64,000 nt of DNA from JBOFLO01 sp051657905 (GCA_051657905.1 JBOFLO010000041.1:1-64000); one strand, 5' to 3'. Counted from the first letter of the stretch, positions 17,934-26,132 are shown. The notes: generated by a model from the sequence alone, not told the origin. Translations and numbers: made by a program.

Positions 17934-17967
17934 AAAAAAAGCCGACTCTCGCGAGCCGGCTTTTTTT
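17934..17967. terminator. Bidirectional terminator between convergent genes
   Basis: AAAAAAAGCCGACTC pairs with GAGCCGGCTTTTTTT around a TCGC loop (one mismatch). A-run on the left and T-run on the right serve both the SLH gene and the lipoprotein gene. Confidence 0.92.
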
Positions 17968-17976
17968 ATTCCAAAA

Positions 17977-18507
17977 TTATTCTTCCAATTCAACAACTTC
18001 CTTAACCACCACTTTGTCATCAACTATTTCATAAGTAACATTCATTTTTCCAGTAATATGTCCATCCTCATAATCCACCACCGCAGTTCCTTCGCCAGTA
18101 TTTTCAATATTAGTAATAACCCAGTTACCGCCCAATACAGGATTCTTCTTACTAACTTTGCTAATATTTTCTTCCATATAAGCCTTAAAAACAATTTCCG
18201 GACTCATAATTCTACTAACCTGAGGAACTTCCTTAATTGTTAAACCGGATCCTTCTCCCGGACAAGCCGCAAATTCACAATTAGGTCCAGTTCTTCCAAC
18301 ATAACTTCCATCCTCACACATTTTTGCATCCATTGTACACATCACCTGCTCACCAGAATTTGCTTGATCAGGAGTTTCTTTAGCAATCTGACCGTTATTT
18401 CCATTATTACCTTCAGGATTCTGTCCAACTGGATTTTGACTTACAGTTGAGCAAGCACCCAGCACAAACATCGCCGAAATCATCAATACTAAAAATTTGT
18501 TATTCAT
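17977..18507 (-). CDS. Lipoprotein with Cys-rich GPNCEF motif
   Basis: 176 residues; a lipoprotein signal peptide ends at the lipobox LGAC (C19). An Asn/Gly/Gln-rich linker follows, then a small cysteine module CTMDAKMCEDGSYVGRTG-PNCEFAACP (~57-83), a motif I know from many short secreted bacterial proteins, probably a disulfide-stabilised knot. The last ~90 residues form a putative alpha/beta domain with VVDYEDGHITGKMNVTYEIV. Location would be the outer face of the membrane. Function unknown. Confidence 0.8.
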   Translation of the reverse strand: MNNKFLVLMISAMFVLGACSTVSQNPVGQNPEGNNGNNGQIAKETPDQANSGEQVMCTMDAKMCEDGSYVGRTGPNCEFAACPGEGSGLTIKEVPQVSRIMSPEIVFKAYMEENISKVSKKNPVLGGNWVITNIENTGEGTAVVDYEDGHITGKMNVTYEIVDDKVVVKEVVELEE

Positions 18508-18578
18508 AATTTTTGTTTAAGAAATACACAACCATCATAGTTTATAAACATCTTTATTGCTAATTATTACCTACCGTC

Positions 18579-20405
18579 TTAATTCTTCTGCTTAGTCAGT
18601 AAGTAATTAATTAAACCAATTTGGCTGTAAGCCTGAGGATAATTTCCAATCAGTCTATTATTTTTAATATCTATTTCTTCAGACAATAAACCTAAACTTC
18701 CAGCAGTTCCCAAAATATTTTTTAACATTTCCTCTGCTTTATTTGCACGCCCCTCCAATTGAAAAATTTCCATTAACCAAAAACTGCAAAGTAAAAATGC
18801 TCCTTCATTTTCATCAAAACCGTCGTCCACCTCCTTAACTTTATACCTTTTAACCAAGCCATTTTTATATGTAAGCCCCTCCTCAATTTTTTTAATTGTA
18901 TTTTGGATTTGTGAATCAGCCCTATCTAAAAATTTCAGTAAATACAATTGCAAAGCGGCCGCATCTAAAACTCTGTTATCAAAAGCCTGCACAAAACTCC
19001 CCAGTTCTTCATCATAACCTTTTTCCAAAATCACCTGTCTGATTTTCTCTTTTTCTAAACTCCAATAATTGATTTTCTCCGCTAATTTTTTTGGAATTTC
19101 ACTTTTTATTTTTAACATTTCGACACTTTTTTCCAAGGCTACCCAGCACATTAATTTAGAATGCAAAAAATCTTTTTCCTCCCCCCGCACTTCCCATATC
19201 CCAGCATCTTTCTGCCACCAATTTGCCGCCACACAATCGGCCATCTTTTCTAAAAACCTCAACTCGGCTTTATTAAGCTCACATCCAGCCTTAGTCAACT
19301 CACTCAATGCCAAAGCTACCTCCCCAAAAATATCAATTTGCTTTTGCAAATAAGCATGATTTCCAATTCTTACCGGCTTGGAGTTTTCATAACCGCTCCA
19401 ATTTTTCAAAACATATTCCTTCAATTTTCTTTCTCCTCCCAAACCATAAATAGGCTGCATCTTATCCGGAAGATGTCGACAATTATTCATCAAAGTTCTC
19501 ATACTCACCATAGCCTCTTCTTCAAATCCAATTTTCGTCCATGTACAACAAGTCAAAGCCGTATCCCTAACCCAATTAAACCGATAATCCCAATTCCTCT
19601 CCCCACCCAATTTCTCCGGCAAGGAAGCGCTGGCCGCTGCCGAGATTGCTCCATTCTTTTCTTGCCTTAATAATTTCAAAGCCAACACTGACCTGGTCAT
19701 CAAAGCTTGATCCACCTCACTCAAATTTTTTAAAATTTTCTGAAATTTATCTTTCAAAATCCACTCAGTCCAATATTCATTGGTTTTACTAATCAGTTCT
19801 TCGGCCATTTCAACCCCACCACTCTCACTCAAAATAAACACCACAGTTTCCCCAGCCTGCAAACTAAATTCCGCCTGAATTTTCCCTGCCACCAATTTCA
19901 TCTCACTTTGCCAACTACCCTTTATTTGCAATTGCAAATTTTTCACTCCACGTTTGGCTTTGCTAGTAACCTTAACAAAATCCTTACCAATTTCAAAATC
20001 CGCATCAGCCTTCCCATAATTAAACTTCGGACTAAAACTCAAACAAAAATCCATTCTCCCTTCCGTTACAAATAGTTTTCTAATCAATATTTTTTCCGCA
20101 TTAACTGTTTTCGGCACCATTAAATCAATCAACTTTGCCCGAGCCTCCTTACTTTCAAAATTGGTCTGCAAAATATTACTATTCGGCCAATATTTTTGCT
20201 CACTCAAACAACCTTTACTATTAATTTGCTCCGGATTAACTGAAAAATGCCCACCCCTCCTTTGCGCCAACAGTCCTCCAAACACGCTGGGACTATCAGT
20301 TCGAGGCCAGCAGATCCAATCAATCGAACCATTTTCACCCACCAATGCACAGCTTTCTAAATCACCAATCAGCCCATACTTTTCAATATGCAATTGTTTA
20401 GACAT
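18579..20405 (-). CDS. Glycoside hydrolase family 15 (glucoamylase/trehalase-like)
   Basis: 608 residues, the usual length for bacterial GH15. The N-terminal beta-sandwich starts with IEKYGLIGDLESCALVGENG and SIDWICWPRTDSPSVFGGLL. The catalytic (alpha/alpha)6 barrel contains GGERNWDYRFNWVRDTALTC, QPIYGLGGERKLKE and DEDEGAF-like FDENEGAFLLCSFWLME. Relatives hydrolyse alpha-glucans or trehalose in the cytosol; no signal peptide is present. The two motifs with acidic residues fit an inverting mechanism, but I cannot choose the substrate. It is eight nt downstream of the YjjX-type gene and likely co-transcribed. Confidence 0.92.
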   Translation of the reverse strand: MSKQLHIEKYGLIGDLESCALVGENGSIDWICWPRTDSPSVFGGLLAQRRGGHFSVNPEQINSKGCLSEQKYWPNSNILQTNFESKEARAKLIDLMVPKTVNAEKILIRKLFVTEGRMDFCLSFSPKFNYGKADADFEIGKDFVKVTSKAKRGVKNLQLQIKGSWQSEMKLVAGKIQAEFSLQAGETVVFILSESGGVEMAEELISKTNEYWTEWILKDKFQKILKNLSEVDQALMTRSVLALKLLRQEKNGAISAAASASLPEKLGGERNWDYRFNWVRDTALTCCTWTKIGFEEEAMVSMRTLMNNCRHLPDKMQPIYGLGGERKLKEYVLKNWSGYENSKPVRIGNHAYLQKQIDIFGEVALALSELTKAGCELNKAELRFLEKMADCVAANWWQKDAGIWEVRGEEKDFLHSKLMCWVALEKSVEMLKIKSEIPKKLAEKINYWSLEKEKIRQVILEKGYDEELGSFVQAFDNRVLDAAALQLYLLKFLDRADSQIQNTIKKIEEGLTYKNGLVKRYKVKEVDDGFDENEGAFLLCSFWLMEIFQLEGRANKAEEMLKNILGTAGSLGLLSEEIDIKNNRLIGNYPQAYSQIGLINYLLTKQKN

Positions 20406-20413
20406 TTTTTATT

Positions 20414-20953
20414 TTAATAATGCTCGGAATTTTCCAAATGAATCAAAGCCATCTGCACAGCCTGATAAGAATAATCCATGCGATTAATTCTAGCTTTAGT
20501 TAGAACTCCTATCATTCCCAGCCCCTCTCTAAAACTCTCCTCCTGCGCAAAATCCATTTCCACTGCTGCTTCCGAAATAGATTTCTTTTCCTGCAAAACT
20601 TTCTTCACCATCTGCAGTGGATATTCAAAACAAGCTGACATTCCTAGGTGAAATTCTTTGCCATCATAAATTGCACAGGCAGTAGTATCCATATATTCAG
20701 ATTTCGTATGTGGAACCAAAAAAATACCCGACTCAAGCCCAATCCCTAATTCATACTCCCCACTTTCCAGGGCCAACCTCGCCCGATTTTTCGCCCCCAT
20801 CATAATTTCCTCCAGCCCAATCGGCTGACTCGCCACCCCCGAATCCACCTCCACCCCACAAACCTCCGCCCCATTCAACATTGGATATTCCTCACATGCC
20901 TTAGCCACTGCCTCCACCTTACCTTTATTTAATGTTCCAACAGCAATTCTCAT
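20414..20953 (-). CDS. yjjX: YjjX-type inosine/xanthosine triphosphatase (DUF84)
   Basis: 179 residues. MRIAVGTLNKGKVEAVAKA is the nucleotide-binding N-terminus shared by the ITPase-like fold, followed by GVEVDSGVASQPIGLEEIMMGAKNRA (the SGV..QP.G..E...GA..RA signature of DUF84) and GIGLESGIF with the conserved catalytic Glu. The enzyme removes non-canonical purine nucleotides such as ITP/XTP. Length is normal. Start ATG 20951-20953, directly preceded by an AATTT pentamer repeat region. GH15 follows. Confidence 0.88.
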   Translation of the reverse strand: MRIAVGTLNKGKVEAVAKACEEYPMLNGAEVCGVEVDSGVASQPIGLEEIMMGAKNRARLALESGEYELGIGLESGIFLVPHTKSEYMDTTACAIYDGKEFHLGMSACFEYPLQMVKKVLQEKKSISEAAVEMDFAQEESFREGLGMIGVLTKARINRMDYSYQAVQMALIHLENSEHY

Positions 20954-20972
20954 TTTAAAATTTTTAGTTAGC

Positions 20973-21000
20973 TTTAATTTAATTTAATTTAATTTAATTT
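20973..21000. repeat. TTTAA pentanucleotide tandem repeat
   Basis: Five full TTTAA units plus TTT, located 20-47 nt upstream of the YjjX-type start. Perfect repeats of this kind can change copy number by slippage and could alter promoter spacing. Confidence 0.9.
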
Positions 21001-21018
21001 TTTATTCCATACATAAAA

Positions 21019-21045
21019 ACCCCTATCAAGTTTTTTGACAGGGGT
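21019..21045 (-). terminator. Terminator of the SLH/DUF4352 gene
   Basis: Arms ACCCCTATCA (21019-21028) and TGACAGGGGT (21036-21045) pair with one G-U wobble; on the minus strand a U-run follows the stem. Confidence 0.85.
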
Positions 21046-21062
21046 AAATATTTTAATCAGAA

Positions 21063-21797
21063 TTAGTTCAATTCAACATAGAACTGTCCTAAGCTTCCAT
21101 AATCCACCTCATATTTTATTTCAGAAAGCACTGCAGTCTTTGGGACCTCATAAACTAAGAAACCTCTTAGCGTTTTCATATTTTCAAGGTCTCCTAGATT
21201 CAATCTTGGTTCAGCTCCAGAAACAAATTCCTGTTCATATTCATAACTTTCACTATCCTTCAAAGAAAAGTTCAAAGGATTAATTGAGATTGTTTGACCA
21301 CTATTGTTTTCAATAAAGACATCTATTGCCACATACTTATTTCCATCTTCAGGCTTGAAATATTCATTAAATGTACTGAAATCTTTTACTGATTTAATTG
21401 TTAAACTTACCCCATTAAGAGTTCCAGCTGTATTTAAAGAAATAGTTTTCGAGTCAGACGGAGAAGCTTCACTGCTGCTATAAGCAGAATCCGATGGCTT
21501 TTTGCCAAGCAAGGTGTCTATTTCAGCCTTCGTATAGTATTTAGTAGCCAAATATTTATCATATCTATTCCACATCGCTGATAGCTCCGCCCTATTTACA
21601 TTGTTTCCTGGCTTAAATGTGCCATCTGTATTTCCTTGGATCACACCCCAATTCACCATGTTGTTAACATCATGGTAAAACCAATCTGTTGATTTCACAT
21701 CTGGGAAGCCCATAGTCTGAGCAAATCCTACTCCAATCATCAAAGTAGAAATTGCTCCCGCACCAAAAATACCTAAGTTCGAAATAAATTTTTTCAT
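21063..21797 (-). CDS. Secreted protein with one SLH domain and a DUF4352-like domain
   Basis: 244 residues from ATG 21795-21797 (an in-frame ATG at 21806 adds MFF). A signal-type hydrophobic segment (ISNLGIFGAGAISTLMIGVGFA) is followed by a single SLH unit, FPDVKSTDWFYHDVNNMVNWGVIQGNTDG-TFKPGNNVNRAELSAMW. After a short helical linker, residues ~115-244 match DUF4352-type immunoglobulin-like domains: GNKYVAIDVFIENNS...INPLNFSLKDS... and GFLVYEVPK. Such domains occur in secreted lipoproteins of Gram-positive bacteria. One SLH unit alone is unusual and may oligomerise to bind the wall. Confidence 0.85.
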   Translation of the reverse strand: MKKFISNLGIFGAGAISTLMIGVGFAQTMGFPDVKSTDWFYHDVNNMVNWGVIQGNTDGTFKPGNNVNRAELSAMWNRYDKYLATKYYTKAEIDTLLGKKPSDSAYSSSEASPSDSKTISLNTAGTLNGVSLTIKSVKDFSTFNEYFKPEDGNKYVAIDVFIENNSGQTISINPLNFSLKDSESYEYEQEFVSGAEPRLNLGDLENMKTLRGFLVYEVPKTAVLSEIKYEVDYGSLGQFYVELN

Positions 21798-21921
21798 AAA
21801 GAACATTTATTGAATAATAGCCCAAGAAGAAGTTTAATTCAGCGGTCAGCATGCTCCAAAGATTTATCATAATTTATCATATTTTAAACCGCCCCTCCCT
21901 TTCCAAAGTGCTCCTAGAGTC

Positions 21922-21949
21922 TTGACTTTCCCAAAAAAACTGCTATTAG
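21922..21949 (+). promoter_or_regulatory. Extended -10 promoter for the 21984 gene
   Basis: TTGACT at 21922-21927, 16-nt spacer, TATTAG at 21944-21949 preceded by TGc. The start codon lies 35 nt downstream. Confidence 0.65.
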
Positions 21950-21983
21950 GCCAACATGCATAAAATTATAACTTTAAAAATAT

Positions 21984-22427
21984 ATGAGTAAAAATTTAAG
22001 TCAGATTGCAGCAGCGGGTGTGCTTGGTTTAGGCGCGTATGCTTATTATGATACGGTCGGTACTTTCGAGGAAGACACTGAGAAAAAAGTTCTTGAATAT
22101 CAATCCGCTCATCAAACTAATTTACAATTGGAGCATCAATTGGAAAGCCAAACTCCTTACAAACTAGCCGAGGAATGTCGTCAGGAGCTTCGACAATGTT
22201 TGAAATCCATGCCCTTATCCGAAATTTGTCAAAATTCCTTAACCATTCCTGCTCAGGAATTTTATAATCTTTACGGATACAAGGGGATTAATGAAAATTT
22301 TTCCTACCCTGCAACCGTTTGCTACAGCCAAATCGCCGAATCCGTCGATCAATGTGAAAAAGAAGAAATTGCCTGCTTACGTGCCAAAACTACCGCCAAT
22401 TTACGCGCTGTGTACACAGGGAAATAG
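21984..22427 (+). CDS. Hypothetical cysteine-containing protein with N-terminal hydrophobic segment
   Basis: 147 residues, no family recognised. Residues 5-23 (LSQIAAAGVLGLGAYAYYD) are a short hydrophobic stretch, possibly a membrane anchor or uncleaved signal. Six cysteines are spaced along the rest in helical context (EECRQELRQCLKS, SEICQNS, ATVCYS, DQCEKEEIACLRA), which suggests disulfide-linked helices outside the cytoplasm. A promoter of the common extended -10 type lies upstream. A similar pattern of paired cysteines is seen in the lipoprotein at 26133, so both may belong to one lineage-specific surface group (inference). Confidence 0.75.
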   Translation: MSKNLSQIAAAGVLGLGAYAYYDTVGTFEEDTEKKVLEYQSAHQTNLQLEHQLESQTPYKLAEECRQELRQCLKSMPLSEICQNSLTIPAQEFYNLYGYKGINENFSYPATVCYSQIAESVDQCEKEEIACLRAKTTANLRAVYTGK

Positions 22428-22451
22428 ATTCTACTCAAACAAGCCGAAATC

Positions 22452-22460
22452 TGCTATAAT
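22452..22460 (+). promoter_or_regulatory. Extended -10 element for the 22481 gene
   Basis: TGCTATAAT, a perfect extended -10, ends 20 nt before the ATG. The -35 region is poor, as is common with extended -10 promoters. Confidence 0.65.
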
Positions 22461-22480
22461 ACTTTGATTATCAAAAAATT

Positions 22481-22819
22481 ATGCAGATCAATAATTCTCC
22501 TCAAAATCAGCCTCAGGAAAACGCTGGCAGTCCCGAGCTTCGCAATATTGCAGCTCGTGAAAGCAAAGCCATTCATCTGTTTAATGACACTTTAAAGATG
22601 GCGGGTATCTCGGCGGAGCAGCGAAAATTGATCATGCAAAACATTCTTACCACTTTAGCCTCTCGCAAATATGAGGCTAATTTGCTTACTCCTGGTGACA
22701 AATCCGCTATCTTCCATCGGTCAGCTCTCAAAGTTCTCGGCGACGAGCAATATGATTTGGCTATGGAAAAATTGCAGATTATCAGAGCTAGTAGAAAAAA
22801 TCTTGGCAAACACTTATAG
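22481..22819 (+). CDS. Hypothetical small helical protein
   Basis: 112 residues with no family I recognise. The first ~25 residues are polar (Asn/Gln/Pro rich); the remainder looks all-helical and cytosolic, with AIHLFNDTLKMAGISAEQRKL and ILTTLASRKYEANL helices and a basic C-terminus ASRKNLGKHL. It has its own promoter. The gene is supported by promoter, normal A-rich leader and codon use like neighbours. Confidence 0.7.
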   Translation: MQINNSPQNQPQENAGSPELRNIAARESKAIHLFNDTLKMAGISAEQRKLIMQNILTTLASRKYEANLLTPGDKSAIFHRSALKVLGDEQYDLAMEKLQIIRASRKNLGKHL

Positions 22820-22880
22820 TTTTTATTAGGGATGATAGATAAAAAAGGGTATTTTGAAATTGCCTAAATAATTTAACTAT

Positions 22881-23534
22881 ATGTGTTTTTCTGCTCCAGC
22901 AAGTTTCCTGGCCAGTGGCGTGCTTACCGGTGTAGGGATCGGCACACACAAACAGGTTAAAGCAAAATCTGATTATGCTTTGGCTGCCATACCTTTTATC
23001 TTTGCTTTTCAACAAGCAATTGAAGGAGCTGTTTGGCTGACCGAAGGCGGGCCATGGCAAATCTATTTTGCCTACGCGTTCGTATTTTTCTCTCATTTAT
23101 TTTGGCCGTCTTTTGTTCCATACGCTTTTTACCGACAAGAAAGCGATCAAAATACTAAGAAACTACTTAAAAATTTTATTCCCCTAGGCATTTCCACTTC
23201 TTTATATTTGGCAATTTTCTTGGTCCTGAACGGTCTGAACTTTTCTGTTCAGGGGCATCATTTAACTTATGCATTTGATGTACCTTTCGGAGAATTCTCA
23301 ATGATACTCTATTTATTTGCAACTATTTTACCATCGGCACTTTCCACCAGTCGTATCCTTAAAATATTCAGTTTAACCCTGGTGATATCCTATTTAATCA
23401 GCTTTTTATCTTACCGCGAAGCCCTTTTCTCCGTTTGGTGTTTCTTGGCTGCAATTTTAAGTTTAATTATCACTCTTCATTTATATTTGAAAAATCACCG
23501 CACCTTAAAAAAATACGTCAAAAAACAAGGCTGA
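22881..23534 (+). CDS. Seven-helix membrane protein (DUF6629-like)
   Basis: 217 residues with about seven membrane segments (for example IPFIFAFQQAIEGAVWL, YFAYAFVFFSHLFWPSFVPY, ISTSLYLAIFLVLNGL, FSMILYLFATILPSAL). The N-terminus MCFSAPASFLASGVLTGVG and the QQAIEGAVWL motif match a family of bacterial integral membrane proteins often annotated DUF6629; its function is unknown. The gene ends with TGA TAA, one of the few UGA stops here. It converges with efp. Confidence 0.78.
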   Translation: MCFSAPASFLASGVLTGVGIGTHKQVKAKSDYALAAIPFIFAFQQAIEGAVWLTEGGPWQIYFAYAFVFFSHLFWPSFVPYAFYRQESDQNTKKLLKNFIPLGISTSLYLAIFLVLNGLNFSVQGHHLTYAFDVPFGEFSMILYLFATILPSALSTSRILKIFSLTLVISYLISFLSYREALFSVWCFLAAILSLIITLHLYLKNHRTLKKYVKKQG

Positions 23535-23547
23535 TAAATACCCGACT

Positions 23548-24108
23548 TTATTGAGTTCTACTTACATACTCGCAAGTCTCAGTATTTACAATAATCATTT
23601 CACCTTCTTCCAAAAAGAGGGGGACATCCACCACCACCCCCGTTTCCAAAGTAGCCTGCTTCCATCCACCGCTGGCCGTATCACCTTTTACCCCAGGGTT
23701 TGTTGATGTAACTTCCAAACTCACCTTAATCGGCGGTTTAATCCCAATCGGCTTCCCTTCATAAAAAGTAGCCGTCACCTCCACCCCATCTTTCAAAAAC
23801 TGCAAAGCCCCTTCCACCTGATCCACCGGCAAAGTAAATTGCTCAAAAGTTTCATTGTCCATAAAATTGGCATCCTCAGCATCCTTATACAAATACTGAC
23901 AGCCACGATTTTCAATTTCCGCAAATTCATAAGACTCCCCAGACAAAAAAGTTTTATCCATAGTCGCCCCATTAATCACGTTTTTCAATTTGGTACGCAT
24001 AACCGGCTTGCGCTGCTGTTTGCGATTAAATTGATTCCAAACTACTAAATAAGGTGCATCATTAATTTTAATAACTGCTCCGGTTTTGATATCGGTTAAT
24101 GCGCTCAT
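23548..24108 (-). CDS. efp: Elongation factor P
   Basis: 186 residues with the three-domain EF-P layout: an N-terminal KOW-like domain, the central OB domain (PIGIKPPIKVSLEV) and the C-terminal OB domain with GDTASGGWKQATLETGVVVDVPLFLEEGE. It relieves ribosome stalling at polyproline stretches. The usual PGKGxA loop that carries the modified lysine is replaced by NRKQQRKPVMR: ungapped alignment places Q32 at the tip, with K30 and K34 beside it. No EpmA/YmfI modification gene is in the window. Family identification is firm. Confidence 0.95.
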   Translation of the reverse strand: MSALTDIKTGAVIKINDAPYLVVWNQFNRKQQRKPVMRTKLKNVINGATMDKTFLSGESYEFAEIENRGCQYLYKDAEDANFMDNETFEQFTLPVDQVEGALQFLKDGVEVTATFYEGKPIGIKPPIKVSLEVTSTNPGVKGDTASGGWKQATLETGVVVDVPLFLEEGEMIIVNTETCEYVSRTQ

Positions 24109-24193
24109 AAATAAAAGATAAAGATTATTCTTCGAGAAGTTTCGACCTTTTTCTTTAAATTTACAAGCTCAATTTAACTTCCAGATGGAAATT

Positions 24194-24295
24194 TTATCTA
24201 AAGAAAATTAGATAAATAATAACTGCTGTGAACAAGCCGCCACCCAATAACCAGGAAACAATTCCCGCCTTCAAAAAATCCTTAATTCCAGCCAT
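24194..24295 (-). CDS. Small single-pass membrane protein, 33 aa
   Basis: An ORF too short for usual cut-offs: ATG 24293-24295 to TAA 24194-24196. It encodes MAGIKDFLKAGIVSWLLGGG followed by LFTAVIIYLIFFR, an amphipathic start and one membrane helix ending in Phe-Phe-Arg. The A/T-rich leader (ATTAAAAATAAATG) matches other starts here. It lies between efp and another short membrane protein on the same strand, in an otherwise empty stretch. Coding is likely from composition, not proven; function unknown. Confidence 0.55.
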   Translation of the reverse strand: MAGIKDFLKAGIVSWLLGGGLFTAVIIYLIFFR

Positions 24296-24362
24296 TTATT
24301 TTTAATTAGAAATTACAAAATCATCTTCTCAAATTTTCGCTATGCTCGCAAGTACTCCAAAG

Positions 24363-24399
24363 AAAAAAGGCCGCCTCTCCCTCAGGAAAGACGGCCTTT
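24363..24399 (-). terminator. Terminator of the 24414-24596 gene
   Basis: Minus-strand hairpin with AAAGGCCG (24399-24392) pairing to CGGCCTTT (24373-24366), followed by a U-run to 24363. Confidence 0.85.
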
Positions 24400-24413
24400 A
24401 AAGCAAGCACTGA

Positions 24414-24596
24414 CTAAATCAGTCCAGCCTGGCGCAACAGCACCAAGGCAACAACTGTAGATAGCACGAAGATTGCATAGCCCAAGGTCAAACCTGTTGG
24501 TGAACCCCAGCTATACCATGATCCCCAGGATCTCCAGGGAACCTTCTGCCAATCATAATCGTACTCCGCTTTTTCCTTCATTTCATTTTTACTCAT
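24414..24596 (-). CDS. Small C-terminally anchored membrane protein
   Basis: 60 residues from ATG 24594-24596; an ATG at 24629 would add 11 residues, but the inner start has the AAAAT-ATGAG leader seen elsewhere. The N-terminal half is polar with many tryptophans and tyrosines (YDYDWQKVPWRSWGSWYSWG), then one membrane helix LGYAIFVLSTVVALVLL and a short tail. Followed by a good terminator. No family recognised. Confidence 0.65.
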   Translation of the reverse strand: MSKNEMKEKAEYDYDWQKVPWRSWGSWYSWGSPTGLTLGYAIFVLSTVVALVLLRQAGLI

Positions 24597-24807
24597 ATTT
24601 TCAAAATGGGTTGATAAGATGTCATCCATTCGACCAGCTGGACAACCAAACCCTTGATATTTTATTAATGTTGATTCCTTTTTATCGTCCCAAGGGAAAG
24701 GACAAGGAGTTAGTTCAACTTTGTTATTCTACCATAATACTCCTCAGCACCGCCTTGCCAAAACTTTAAAAATACCTTATTGTAATATTGAAATTTAATA
24801 AAACTTC

Positions 24808-25044
24808 ATGAGACAGAATAATTTAAGTGAAATTGAAGACATGGAATTAGGCGCAATACCGGAATTATCCGAGAGTGATATGAGAGAAATGTATAATGAT
24901 ATTGAAAAAAGACGAGGAACCACGCCAGTAGACAATATTCGTGTGGCTAATAAAGAGCGTGCCGACTGGATTATCGAATCAGTTGAGCAGGCGCATCTTA
25001 ATCGCGATGAAGAAATGCTCAAAAAAGTTGTCGGTGACTTTTAA
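24808..25044 (+). CDS. Hypothetical small acidic protein
   Basis: 78 residues, strongly charged and probably all-helical (SESDMREMYNDIEKRRG, RVANKERADWIIESVEQAHLNRD). No known family. It ends just before a terminator hairpin whose U-tract touches the next start codon, so it may be a separate unit from the GGDEF gene. Confidence 0.65.
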   Translation: MRQNNLSEIEDMELGAIPELSESDMREMYNDIEKRRGTTPVDNIRVANKERADWIIESVEQAHLNRDEEMLKKVVGDF

Positions 25045-25070
25045 TAGCGATTGACATAATAATGCCTAAG

Positions 25071-25097
25071 AAGTAAGGTTATGCCTTACTTTTTTTT
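25071..25097 (+). terminator. Terminator hairpin abutting the GGDEF start codon
   Basis: AAGTAAGG (25071-25078) pairs with CCTTACTT (25084-25091) and is followed by T residues to 25097; the ATG of the next gene starts at 25098. A TTGACA at 25051-25056 lies just upstream. It could terminate the 24808 gene or attenuate the GGDEF gene. Confidence 0.75.
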
Positions 25098-26123
25098 ATG
25101 GAAAAAACACCATCCAATACAGCTTTGGAAGCAATTTTGAAAGACCGTTTGCCATCACTTTTTTACGGTGAAATTAAGCATTCCGGTCTAATCGGTGAAT
25201 ATCTACGCCGCAATACCTCAAAAAAAGTGGTCGAAGTTATGACCGCTATTCGCGATTCCGTTTTTGAGATTTTTGGCGAGGAGCCAGAACAACAAATCGA
25301 TTTGATGACTGATTCTATCCACCGTGCCTGCGTCGTTATTTTGCGCAATCAAATTGATTTGGAAATTCAGTCTGAGGAATTGAATACCAGCTTTTTAACC
25401 GGCCTTCCTAATCAAAGACTCGGCGTAAAAGTTATTAAACGCCTGATTTCCAAAAACCGTGCTTTTGCCTGGACTTTTTTGGATCTGGATCGCCTGAAAT
25501 CAATGAATCTAGCTTTTGGAGAACATGTGGTTGATCGCCTCATCCGGGCTATTGGTGACAGAATTACTAAAAATATCCGTACCAATGAAGCCGACGGTTA
25601 TAATGATATGGCTGTTCATCGTAGTGGTGACGAGTTTTGGTTGATTTTGAATCGGGCAGATTTGCAAAGAGGTATGCAGGCTTCTCAAAATTTATTATCA
25701 AAAATTCAAAATGAACCTTTGATAATTAAATTAAATCAATTGGATTTGGAGTATCTGAAGAATATTATTGAAAAATTAAGCAGTCAGAAAAAACTTGATG
25801 AATTTGAAGAAATTGCCCTGAGAATGGCCAGAGAGGCAGTCAATCATTTAACTGGCTCTCAGCATACTTTTATTGACCGCCGCGAGCATGAAAGAGTTTC
25901 ATTCTTGCCTGTTAAAGTTAGTGCCAGTATGGGTTGCGTCCCTTTTATTCCTCCTCAGGAAGCAGATCCCGCCAACACCGACATGCATTTTGAAAATATG
26001 AGTTCTCTGATTAAATATGCTGAAGAAAAAGCTAAAATGTCGGGCAGGGGAAGGGTGATAGGTTATGATGGGCAGAAATATTTTCAGTTTAATGATCAAA
26101 AAACAATTATTGAAATTGATTAA
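25098..26123 (+). CDS. GGDEF-domain protein (putative diguanylate cyclase)
   Basis: 341 residues. After an N-terminal helical region (~1-95), the GGDEF domain starts at FLTGLPNQRLG; FLDLDRLKSMN (D129, D131) gives the metal site, and the signature is RSGDEF (S176-F180), a Ser variant of GGDEF tolerated in some active enzymes. An unusual ~75-residue insertion (about 200-275) splits the domain before VSASMGCVPF and the closing EEKAKMSGRGRVIGY. It would make c-di-GMP in the cytosol; activity is unproven. No EAL or PilZ gene is in the window. Confidence 0.85.
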   Translation: MEKTPSNTALEAILKDRLPSLFYGEIKHSGLIGEYLRRNTSKKVVEVMTAIRDSVFEIFGEEPEQQIDLMTDSIHRACVVILRNQIDLEIQSEELNTSFLTGLPNQRLGVKVIKRLISKNRAFAWTFLDLDRLKSMNLAFGEHVVDRLIRAIGDRITKNIRTNEADGYNDMAVHRSGDEFWLILNRADLQRGMQASQNLLSKIQNEPLIIKLNQLDLEYLKNIIEKLSSQKKLDEFEEIALRMAREAVNHLTGSQHTFIDRREHERVSFLPVKVSASMGCVPFIPPQEADPANTDMHFENMSSLIKYAEEKAKMSGRGRVIGYDGQKYFQFNDQKTIIEID

Positions 26124-26132
26124 TTCAAAATT

